The notes under the pieces were generated by a model, which searched no databases, had not been told where the DNA came from, and worked only from the letters and a program-made list of their open reading frames with translations. From contig NZ_KQ959995.1 in the NCBI RefSeq assembly GCF_001553035.1, forward strand, positions 1,854 through 47,322: a stretch of DNA of 45,469 nucleotides. Reading direction: 5' to 3'. Positions 26,394 through 33,174 of the stretch are shown piece after piece. Both the position numbers and the translations under genes were made by a program. How positions within the stretch are numbered: position 1 is the stretch's first letter; each line of letters starts with the position of its first letter. Origin of the DNA: Gemella haemolysans (lineage in GTDB: Bacteria > Bacillota > Bacilli > Staphylococcales > Gemellaceae).

Positions 26394-26996
26394 ATGTTAG
26401 AAATAAAAAATGGTTATAAAAGATTTAATGGTAAGTATATATTTGAAAATTATTCGATAAAATTTGAAAATGGAAAAATTTATGGAGTAACAGGAAAAAA
26501 TGGGAAAGGGAAAACACTTCTTTTAAAGATATTATGCGGATATAGTGTTTTAACTAAGGGTTCTGTTTATCAAGATACTGTAAAACTTCGTAATAAATTT
26601 AATTTTATAAAAAATGCAGGAATTGTAATAGAAAAACCAGATTTCATAGAAAATTATACTTTATACGATAATTTAAATACTATTAAGATGTTAAGCGATA
26701 ATAAAGATATTAATCTTGATTTTTGGATTGAATTTTATGATTTATTCGAGCATAAGGACAAGAAATACAAGGATCTTTCGTTAGGTACAAAACAAAAAGT
26801 ATTGATTATTCAGGCATTCATGACAAATCCTGATATATTAATACTAGATGAATGTTTCAATGGATTAGATGAAAAAAGTCATACTAAAACTAAAGAATAT
26901 TTAAAAAACTATATTAACGATAATAGATTGATTATTTTAACTTCACATATCAAAGATGATATAGAGGAGTTATGTGATGAATTTATAGAATTATAA
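26394..26996 (+). CDS. Short ABC transporter ATP-binding protein
   Basis: Cytoplasmic ATPase of 200 residues with all core motifs: Walker A GVTGKNGKGKTLLLK (about residues 32-46), signature LSLGTKQK, Walker B ILILDECFNGLDE, and the H-loop His in LTSHIKDD. The signature is LSLGT instead of LSGGQ, as in many bacitracin- or lantibiotic-type self-protection ATPases. It lacks the long C-terminal extension of most drug-export ATPases. AGGAGGGAT is upstream. It closes the cassette and presumably powers the two membrane proteins before it. Confidence 0.88.
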   Translation: MLEIKNGYKRFNGKYIFENYSIKFENGKIYGVTGKNGKGKTLLLKILCGYSVLTKGSVYQDTVKLRNKFNFIKNAGIVIEKPDFIENYTLYDNLNTIKMLSDNKDINLDFWIEFYDLFEHKDKKYKDLSLGTKQKVLIIQAFMTNPDILILDECFNGLDEKSHTKTKEYLKNYINDNRLIILTSHIKDDIEELCDEFIEL

Positions 26997-27104
26997 TTAT
27001 ATCACTATTAGTAATAAGGATATAAGTACAGTATTAACAAAGTTATAGTGTGAACGCATATAAAAATAATAATTATAAAATTACTCTTTAACCTTTGAAT
27101 CTGT

Positions 27105-27232
27105 GAAATTTAATGATTAACTCATAGTCAAGACTGCGAGTTAGTGTTAAGATTTTTAGAATCTAATAAATTTTGAAGGGGTGATTCAACAAAATCTTGT
27201 TTCTCTGAAATCAAGATTTTTGAGTCACTCCC
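27105..27232 (+). repeat. Dispersed two-hairpin repeat, copy 3 (first module degenerate)
   Basis: The 450-base gap between the ABC cassette and thrE holds this repeat plus the thrE promoter. AACTCATAG and TCTAATAAA of the first module remain, and the second module is well kept: GGGGTGATTCAACAAAATC paired with GATTTTTGAGTCACTCCC at 27215-27232. The second module alone could act as a terminator-like hairpin for the cassette. Confidence 0.65.
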
Positions 27233-27306
27233 TTACTTTTGGAACTAACAGCCTATGATTATTTAATTTGTATAATTGAAAAACTATGTTTTTATACATG
27301 GTTTTA

Positions 27307-27315
27307 TGATATAAT
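27307..27315 (+). promoter_or_regulatory. Extended -10 promoter upstream of the ThrE genes
   Basis: TGATATAAT with TG at 27307-27308 and TATAAT at 27310-27315; no convincing -35. The transcript would start about 125 bases before thrE and include the small leader ORF. Confidence 0.5.
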
Positions 27316-27344
27316 GATTTTAAAATTTATTTATGGAAGGTAAG

Positions 27345-27389
27345 ATGATTAGATATGTAATGAATTTTAATTTATTTAAAAATATGTAA
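27345..27389 (+). CDS. Possible 14-residue leader peptide
   Basis: ATG at 27345 with GGAAGGTAAG upstream encodes MIRYVMNFNLFKNM. It lies between the promoter and the ThrE pair. It could be a leader peptide or chance; it has no run of Thr or Ser codons to suggest simple attenuation. Confidence 0.25.
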   Translation: MIRYVMNFNLFKNM

Positions 27390-27447
27390 TTATATATGGT
27401 TTTTATTTAATTTGGTTTTCATATCTAATCTTAAATGGAGAAGAGTA

Positions 27448-28218
27448 ATGTATGAGAAGTTATTGATGAAAACAGCGTTACTTGCAGGAAAAATATTAAT
27501 GGAAAATGGAGCTGAGGTATATAGAACAGAAGATACGCTTGAGAGAATCATTAAACATGGTGTTGGTGATGAGCGTACTGATGAATATTATACACATGTG
27601 ACTTTAACTGGTATTTTTGTTAGGATTGAAGGTTTTGGGACTGATTTTCGAAGGGTAGGTGATAGAAACTACAATCTAACAAAAATTTCGGAAGTTAATG
27701 CACTATCGAGGGCATTTACATCAGGAAAAATAAGTTTACCAGATATGTACAAAGCACTTAAAAGAGTTCAAGAAGAAAAGAGTCCTATAAAAGATTGGTT
27801 TAAAGTTCTTTGTTCAGGGGTTCTTAGTGGTAGTATCGTATTAATCTTTGATGGTAACTTTTGGGATGTTATACCAGGAGGAATAGCTGGAGCAGTAGCA
27901 TTTTATGTTTATATTAAAGTTATAGATTATTTAAAAGCACCTTTTATCTCTGAGTATATTAGTACTTTTGTCGGAGGTATAGCGGGCTATATTGGTTTTG
28001 TATTATTAAATGGACATTCACTAAGACTTGCTATGATAGGTGCAGTAGTGCCTCTTGTACCAGGTATTACGATAACTAATTCTATGGGAGACATTATTGC
28101 TAAACGATTTATTTCTGGATCTATTCGATTTATTGAAAGTTTCTGTGTGGCATTTGCGTTAGGTGCAGGAATAGTGACCGTATATTTCATAGTTAGGCTA
28201 ATGGGGGGTGTGGTATAA
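27448..28218 (+). CDS. Threonine/serine exporter ThrE, N-terminal-domain protein
   Basis: Half of a ThrE-type exporter split over two genes, as usual in Firmicutes (the first gene carries the DUF1212 domain). The cytoplasmic first part has the conserved ENGAEVYRTEDTLERI and the RVGDRNYNLTKISEVN section; the later half has about five membrane helices with VPLVPGITITNSMGDI. ATG at 27448 is chosen because GGAGAAGAG sits right before it; the frame extends to TTG at 27412 without a ribosome site. 256 residues. It overlaps the next gene by one base (TAATG). Confidence 0.88.
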   Translation: MYEKLLMKTALLAGKILMENGAEVYRTEDTLERIIKHGVGDERTDEYYTHVTLTGIFVRIEGFGTDFRRVGDRNYNLTKISEVNALSRAFTSGKISLPDMYKALKRVQEEKSPIKDWFKVLCSGVLSGSIVLIFDGNFWDVIPGGIAGAVAFYVYIKVIDYLKAPFISEYISTFVGGIAGYIGFVLLNGHSLRLAMIGAVVPLVPGITITNSMGDIIAKRFISGSIRFIESFCVAFALGAGIVTVYFIVRLMGGVV

Positions 28219-28688
28219 TGCTTGCTGTAATGAGTCATGCCTTGTTGCTGCTATATCATTTTGTATTTAGCTTCATATCTTCAATATCTTTCGGAATTAT
28301 TTGTGATGTCCCAAGAAAAACTTTGGTGACTGGTGGAATAATTGGTGCGATAGGATGGTGCGGATACTGGGAGATGTGGAGCCATGGACATAGTGTATTC
28401 ATGTCAAGTTTAGTATGTTCGTTATTATTGGCTAATATAGGGCAAATTTGTGCGATTAAATTTAAAAATCCTGTAACTGTATATTTCGTTCCAGGACTTG
28501 TACCTGTGGTGCCTGGGGTAACTATTTATGATGCGTTCCGAACATTGTTGTTAGATGATTATGGTAATTCTGGTAAAATTTTCTTAAATAGTTTTTATGG
28601 TGCAATAGGGTTAGCAGTTGGTATAATAATAGCTGATTCGATTTTTAGAGTCGTACTAAAACCTTTACTAAATAAAAGATCTAAGTAA
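28218..28688 (+). CDS. Threonine/serine exporter ThrE, C-terminal-domain protein
   Basis: Second half of the split exporter (ThrE_2/DUF3815 type), 156 residues with four or five membrane helices. Conserved VYFVPGLVPVVPGVTIYDAF mirrors the first half's VPLVPGITI. Translation is coupled with the first gene by the TAATG overlap. A strong terminator follows at 28693. Confidence 0.87.
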   Translation: MLAVMSHALLLLYHFVFSFISSISFGIICDVPRKTLVTGGIIGAIGWCGYWEMWSHGHSVFMSSLVCSLLLANIGQICAIKFKNPVTVYFVPGLVPVVPGVTIYDAFRTLLLDDYGNSGKIFLNSFYGAIGLAVGIIIADSIFRVVLKPLLNKRSK

Positions 28689-28692
28689 ATAT

Positions 28693-28740
28693 AAGATATA
28701 ATAATTGTTTCTTTGAAATTTATTATTATATCTTATTTTT
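28693..28740 (+). terminator. Rho-independent terminator after the ThrE pair
   Basis: AAGATATAATAAT (28693-28705) pairs with ATTATTATATCTT (28722-28734), followed by a T-rich run. Confidence 0.75.
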
Positions 28741-28743
28741 TTA

Positions 28744-28772
28744 TTGCATTGTGTGGTGATGTATGGTACACT
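28744..28772 (+). promoter_or_regulatory. Promoter of the GntR-ABC operon
   Basis: TTGCAT (28744-28749) and TACACT (28767-28772) with 17-base spacing. The -10 box lies inside the first copy of a repeated operator-like sequence. Confidence 0.65.
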
Positions 28773-28808
28773 TTAAGTAGAAGGTGTATGGCGATGTATG
28801 GTACACTT
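28758..28808 (+). promoter_or_regulatory. Duplicated operator-like site for the GntR regulator
   Basis: GATGTATGGTACACTT occurs twice, at 28758-28773 and 28793-28808, 35 bases apart. With the sequence before it, the second copy gives GTGTA, 13 bases, TACAC, an inverted pair very like the YtrA operator of Bacillus subtilis (AGTGTA-N13-TACACT). One copy covers the -10 box and one lies after the start point, so binding should block transcription. Confidence 0.65.
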
Positions 28809-28823
28809 AGGAAGGAGGTCACT

Positions 28824-29192
28824 ATGTTTCAAATTGATTCATTATCAGAGAAACCGATTTATAAACAAATAGTAGATCAAATCAAGTCTATGATAAGCAA
28901 AAATCTATTACAGGAGGGAGATAAATTACCATCGGTAAGAGAATTTTCGAAAATGCTTAGTGTTAATGTTAGTACAATTCAAAAAGCATTTCAGCAGTTA
29001 GAAAGTGAAAAGATAATTACAACAATAGTAGGGAGAGGTACTTTTATTACAAATAATTTTGATAATATTGTTCCAAATTATGAACTAATAGATTCGATAA
29101 TTGAGGATTTAGTTAGGGAAGTAAAAATAAGAGGAATCTCGGAAGAAGATTTATTAGAAAAAATTAAGTTAGAATTTCGAAAGGGTGATTAA
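28824..29192 (+). CDS. GntR-family regulator, YtrA subfamily
   Basis: Short 122-residue transcription repressor. The N-terminal winged helix is seen in PIYKQIVDQIKSMI, LPSVREFSKMLSVNVSTIQK and GRGTFI, and the short helical tail of about 45 residues is typical of YtrA-type members that control an adjoining ABC transporter. ATG at 28824 follows GGAAGGAGGTC; a longer frame from 28713 crosses the promoter and is not used. It probably represses its own operon through the duplicated sites just upstream. The inducing signal is unknown; in relatives it is cell-wall antibiotics. Confidence 0.88.
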   Translation: MFQIDSLSEKPIYKQIVDQIKSMISKNLLQEGDKLPSVREFSKMLSVNVSTIQKAFQQLESEKIITTIVGRGTFITNNFDNIVPNYELIDSIIEDLVREVKIRGISEEDLLEKIKLEFRKGD

Positions 29193-29194
29193 TT

Positions 29195-29341
29195 ATGGAT
29201 AATGAGAAGAAGATTGATGGAAAGTTAAAAGAATTAATCATGGAATGGAAATTTTTAGGATTATCGATGGAGAAGTTATGTGAAGTCATTTTAGAAAAGA
29301 TAAAGGAGGAAAACTATGAAGCTTACGATAGAAAAAATTAA
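29195..29341 (+). CDS. Small 48-residue protein in the GntR-ABC operon
   Basis: ATG at 29195, two bases after the GntR stop, encodes a charged helical peptide (MDNEKKIDGKLKELIMEWKF, then LGLSMEKLCEVILEKIKEEN). It ends by overlapping the ATPase start by 26 bases, so it could couple translation of regulator and ATPase. The ribosome site AAAGGGTGA is fair. No family recognised; it could be a real small protein or only a translated spacer. Confidence 0.5.
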   Translation: MDNEKKIDGKLKELIMEWKFLGLSMEKLCEVILEKIKEENYEAYDRKN

Positions 29342-30182
29342 TAAAAAATTTTCCAAAAAGATAGTATTAAATAATGTTAGTTTTTCTGTAACTACAGGAG
29401 AAATTGTAGCACTTGTTGGTAGAAATGGAAGTGGGAAAACAACATTATTAAAGATACTATCAGGAATATATAGTAAAGATTCTGGTGAAATAGGAATTGA
29501 AGGAATAGATAATAAAAATATAAGAAAACAACTGATTTATATACCGGATAGATTCGATTATTTTAAAAATTCTAAAATTAAAAAGGTTTGTGAGTTTTAT
29601 AAGTTAGCTTATGAAAATTTTGATGAACAATATTTTAAAACAGAATTAGAAAAAATTAAATTATCACAAACCAGCAGATTATCTGAATTATCAAAAGGAC
29701 AACTAGCTATTTTTAGTTTGATTTTGGGGATTTCATGCCGAACTAAGTTTATCCTCTTAGATGAACCACTAGATGGGATAGATGTAATAAATACTAAAAA
29801 GATAGTTGATTATATTTTGGATGCTCAAAGTGATGGAATTGGGTTATTAATTAGTAGTCATCAATTAAATTCTTTGGAAAACATAAGTGATAAGGTTGTC
29901 TATTTAGATGATGGAGTTGGAGTTAGTGAAGAAATTAATAAGGATGAGTATAGTAAATATCAATTAGTGTACCAAGATAAAATACCAGCGGAGTTACGTA
30001 ACAATCCTGATGTAAGAATTATTAGTAATATTGGAAGAGTCTATGTGGTTATTATGAAGGGAAGTTATGATGCTACTCATGATATTATTCAAGATAAAGA
30101 TCTTCTTCAATATGATAAACTCCCTATTGCATTAGAGGATATCTTTTTATTAAATAGTAAGGGGGAAGATGAAAATGTGTAA
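29316..30182 (+). CDS. ABC transporter ATP-binding protein
   Basis: 288-residue ATPase with Walker A ALVGRNGSGKTT (about residues 32-43), signature LSKGQ, Walker B FILLDEPLDGID and the H-loop SSHQL. The C-terminal 80 residues are a family-specific extension. AAGGAGGAAA lies upstream of ATG 29316. It overlaps the permease gene by a few bases. Regulator-ATPase-permease order is that of YtrA-type operons (multidrug or wall-stress transport), so the role is probably stress-related export. Confidence 0.9.
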   Translation: MKLTIEKINKKFSKKIVLNNVSFSVTTGEIVALVGRNGSGKTTLLKILSGIYSKDSGEIGIEGIDNKNIRKQLIYIPDRFDYFKNSKIKKVCEFYKLAYENFDEQYFKTELEKIKLSQTSRLSELSKGQLAIFSLILGISCRTKFILLDEPLDGIDVINTKKIVDYILDAQSDGIGLLISSHQLNSLENISDKVVYLDDGVGVSEEINKDEYSKYQLVYQDKIPAELRNNPDVRIISNIGRVYVVIMKGSYDATHDIIQDKDLLQYDKLPIALEDIFLLNSKGEDENV

Positions 30183-31584
30183 AGATATTTTAAAAATTAT
30201 TCGTATATATTTGAAACAATATTCAATTATGTTAGTTATACTATTAATTGCCTTCTCAACATTTGCTGCTACAACTACTAATAAACAACTAAATGAATTG
30301 AAAAATGGAGTTGCAGCTTATGATTTTCAATTAACAACAGGAATAGCAAAGGAATTGGAAATAAGAAAAGGTGCATCTAATGATGAATTAAATCAAAAAA
30401 CACACGAACTGTATAAGTTGAAAGAAGAATATCAGAAAAATTATAAAGAAAAATTATCAAAAGAAAAATTAGATGAGATGAAACATTCTTATGCGGTTGG
30501 AGCATATTTACATAATTTTCCTAGTACAGCATTATGGACATTTTATACTAATAATGAGGATCTAAATGTACTTACAGGTGGAGGAAGTGAAAAATACAAA
30601 CAGTACTTAACTGAAGAAGAATTGAATAACGTTCCTAAGTATAAAGAATGGTCACGAATGCAGCCGGGAAGCAAGGAGTATTTTGATAAACAAGAAGAAC
30701 TGGATAAATTATACCCTCCAGCGCTAGATATTAGTAATACAAAAACATTAACTTTCTTAAAAGAAAATCTAGAAGCTAGTAAGGTTAAGTTAAAAGAAAC
30801 TCTGTTTAACGAGGGAACTAATATTGGTTATTATATTTTGATAACTTTAATCCCGTTGTTAATCTTTGGAGATGAATACCATACTAATTTTGGTAAATTT
30901 GTAGCGAGCTTACCTTACGAAAAAGAGAAAGTATATTTTGCAAAAGTAATTCTATCGTTCTTAATTTTAATAGTTACTTATATTTTAACAGGACTAGCTA
31001 ATATAGCGGTTATAAGTAATAGTTTGTTAGGAGAAATCTATAACGTGCCAGCGGTACTTGAAATAAATAATAAAATATATATACTGGGAATAGGTTTAGT
31101 ATTACTAGGAGCTATCTTATCGAGTTTTTGTGGAAATATATTGAGTATAGGCGTAATGTATATTCCTGCTCTTACACTGATATATTATCCATTGGGAGTA
31201 TGGGTTGTTATAGGGAAATTGTTCGTTGTAGATTATTTTTCAAATGAGCCGTTTCTTGATAATATACCAAGGATGCCAATATTTTATTATTTCGGCTACA
31301 CTCCTTGGAAGAATATTATTATTTACCTAGTTATTTTAACAATAATTATGCTGTTAGCAAGTAAGGTTTATAAAAAGCATAATGTAGAAAAAGAAGGTGA
31401 ATTTTTCATAATAGAAAGAGTTTCATTAGTAGGATATTTAATATTATTAATGGGAGTATTCGCATCCACATTATTAGTATTAGTAGACATATTCGGCATT
31501 AATCAAATCGTTGCTCTAGCGCTAACAATATTATTAGTACCAGCTGTTCTTTGGAAGTTGGTTAAAACAAAGATTAGAATATAA
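30175..31584 (+). CDS. ABC transporter permease, YtrC/D-like
   Basis: Membrane protein of 469 residues from ATG 30175 (an in-frame ATG lies six bases before it; the later one has a better distance to AAGGGGGAAG). One helix near the N-terminus (residues 13-32), a large external domain of about 170 residues with the segments LPYEKEKVYFAK and ELEIRKGASNDEL around it, and then about six to seven helices. The external domain between first and second helix is typical of ABC-2 type permeases in wall-stress systems. It overlaps the ATPase gene and ends the operon before a terminator. Confidence 0.82.
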   Translation: MCKDILKIIRIYLKQYSIMLVILLIAFSTFAATTTNKQLNELKNGVAAYDFQLTTGIAKELEIRKGASNDELNQKTHELYKLKEEYQKNYKEKLSKEKLDEMKHSYAVGAYLHNFPSTALWTFYTNNEDLNVLTGGGSEKYKQYLTEEELNNVPKYKEWSRMQPGSKEYFDKQEELDKLYPPALDISNTKTLTFLKENLEASKVKLKETLFNEGTNIGYYILITLIPLLIFGDEYHTNFGKFVASLPYEKEKVYFAKVILSFLILIVTYILTGLANIAVISNSLLGEIYNVPAVLEINNKIYILGIGLVLLGAILSSFCGNILSIGVMYIPALTLIYYPLGVWVVIGKLFVVDYFSNEPFLDNIPRMPIFYYFGYTPWKNIIIYLVILTIIMLLASKVYKKHNVEKEGEFFIIERVSLVGYLILLMGVFASTLLVLVDIFGINQIVALALTILLVPAVLWKLVKTKIRI

Positions 31585-31612
31585 AATTTTATTGAAAATT
31601 AAAGGAAAGAGA

Positions 31613-31655
31613 TGAGAGTTTCTAAGAAATAATTAGAAATTCTCACTTTTTTATA
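31613..31655 (+). terminator. Rho-independent terminator of the GntR-ABC operon
   Basis: TGAGAGTTTCTAA (31613-31625) pairs with TTAGAAATTCTCA (31633-31645), followed by TTTTTT at 31647-31652. Confidence 0.8.
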
Positions 31656-31873
31656 TATTTAATAAAGTACAGGTAAAAATAAATTTTATAAAGTTATTAA
31701 TTAATATTTTCTGTAAATAATATGTATTTGTAGCAAACATGAAAATTTTTAATTGATGAAAAGGGTGACTTTAGACTTTACAATCCGCTGATTTAAGTAA
31801 CTTTCATTCAAATAATATGGAGTATATAAAAGTTCTACAGAAAGAAAACATGTAAAATTTTTCAAAAAAACTA

Positions 31874-31902
31874 TTGACAGATAAAAAATAACTTGTTATA
31901 CT
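31874..31902 (+). promoter_or_regulatory. Promoter of the T-box transcript
   Basis: Consensus TTGACA (31874-31879) and TATACT (31897-31902), 17 bases apart, with an extended TG before the -10 box. About 220 bases upstream (31655-31873) hold no gene or clear element. Confidence 0.85.
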
Positions 31903-31908
31903 TAATCA

Positions 31909-32201
31909 CAAGTTAATGATTCACACGTTGATAAGATAAGTAAAAGTGAAAGATGGTAAAGAGAGTCTCGGTTGGTGAAAAGAGATCGTATTAGAAACTT
32001 TGAAAATGGTCTTTGAGTGTTAATGGTCGAATAATTAGACCTTTACGGGTGAGCCCGTTATAGCTTCAGGGTATAACACCATTGTATTTTGGTGCGTACT
32101 TTTTGAGTTGATATTTGTGAGAATATCATAAAGTAAGGTGGTAACACGTAAATTATTAGACGTCCTTGCAGAAGCAAAAGCTTCTGTGAGGACTTTTTTT
32201 A
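31909..32201 (+). promoter_or_regulatory. T-box riboswitch, methionine-type
   Basis: The leader of about 360 bases has the T-box architecture: an AGAGAG bulge and the GGTTGGTGAAAA apical loop of stem I near 31966-31983, then the specifier region GAAAATGG followed by TCTTTGAGTG, the T-box sequence TAAGGTGGTAACACG at 32134-32148 and a terminator of GTCCTTGCAGAAG with CTTCTGTGAGGAC (32162-32193) and a T run. ATG in the GAA-A-ATG-G context fits a methionine specifier; the UGGU bulge would pair with the ACCA end of an uncharged tRNA with discriminator A, as in tRNA-Met. So uncharged tRNA-Met should switch the downstream genes on. Confidence 0.88.
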
Positions 32202-32268
32202 TTTCTCAAAATAATCACAAGAATTCTTAACTTAAAGAAATAATATAAACATTTCGGAGGAAAGAAAC

Positions 32269-33009
32269 ATGTCAGAATTACTAAATATCTATAAAACTTT
32301 AAAAAACAAAAAATGGGTTAACTTAAGCCACAAAATTGATGAAAAGTCACCTAAGTTTCCAGCGTTACCTGCGTTAGAAAAAGAAAATGTCTTTACTTTA
32401 AAAGATGGATTCTATGTTCAAAAATTCTCAGTTGTTGGACAATATGGAACACACATCGATGCGCCAATTCACTTCGTTGAAGGTGGACGTTGGTTAGATG
32501 AAATTGAACTTAAAGATTTACTATTACCTTTATACGTAATTGATAAGAGTAAAGAAGTAGCGGAGAATAATGACTATGTAATTTCTAAACAAGATATTCT
32601 TGATTTTGAAGCTGAACATGGAGAAATATTACCAGAATCATTCGTAGCATTCAGAAGTGATTGGTCTAAGCGTTGGCCAAGTTATGATGAAATTAGAAAT
32701 CTAGATGAAAATGAAGTTCAGCACACTCCAGGATGGGGGAGAGATGCACTAGAATTTTTAATTAAAGAAAGAAAAGTTAAAGCTGTAGGCCATGAAACAC
32801 TAGATACTGATTCAGGTGTTACAGCCGCAGCTGAAGGACTTATTCAAGAGTATTACTTACTAGAACAAGATATTTACCAAATCGAAGTTTTAGCAAATCT
32901 TGACCAAGTACCAGCGACTGGAGCATTAATTTCAATTGCTTATCCAAACTGGACAGAAGCAACGGGCTCTCCGGTAAGAGTAGTAGCGATACTACCAGAA
33001 GACGAATAG
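32269..33009 (+). CDS. Cyclase/kynurenine formamidase-like metal hydrolase
   Basis: Metal-dependent hydrolase of the cyclase family (Pfam Cyclase). The signature GTHIDAPIHF (His and Asp metal ligands) is at about residues 64-73, with conserved WVNLSHKID at the N-terminus and VGHETLDTDSG, HTPGWG and VPATGALISIAYP later. 246 residues. CGGAGGAAAG is upstream. It is the first gene after the methionine T-box and lies 165 bases before a MetE-like enzyme, so a role in methionine supply or salvage is likely; kynurenine is less likely as substrate. The precise reaction is unknown. Confidence 0.85.
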   Translation: MSELLNIYKTLKNKKWVNLSHKIDEKSPKFPALPALEKENVFTLKDGFYVQKFSVVGQYGTHIDAPIHFVEGGRWLDEIELKDLLLPLYVIDKSKEVAENNDYVISKQDILDFEAEHGEILPESFVAFRSDWSKRWPSYDEIRNLDENEVQHTPGWGRDALEFLIKERKVKAVGHETLDTDSGVTAAAEGLIQEYYLLEQDIYQIEVLANLDQVPATGALISIAYPNWTEATGSPVRVVAILPEDE

Positions 33010-33174
33010 AACGGTCTTTATAAAAAAGTTTTAGTTTATGAGAAAAAATATGTATTAGAAAAGAGAAAAGAAAAAAAGTTTGAAGAGAAAAGTAACTAGA
33101 AGTTTATAATAAAGTCAAAATAATAAAGTCAGAAGAGTAAAGTTAAAAGAGAAAATAAAAAGGAAAAAAATATT

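Noticed and set aside
28713-28823. Longer N-terminus of the GntR regulator
   Set aside because: The extension crosses the promoter and operator repeats and would start before the transcript.
31909-32201. S-box (SAM) riboswitch in front of the methionine genes
   Set aside because: The T-box sequence, GGTTGGTG loop and terminator layout identify a T-box; no S-box core was recognised.
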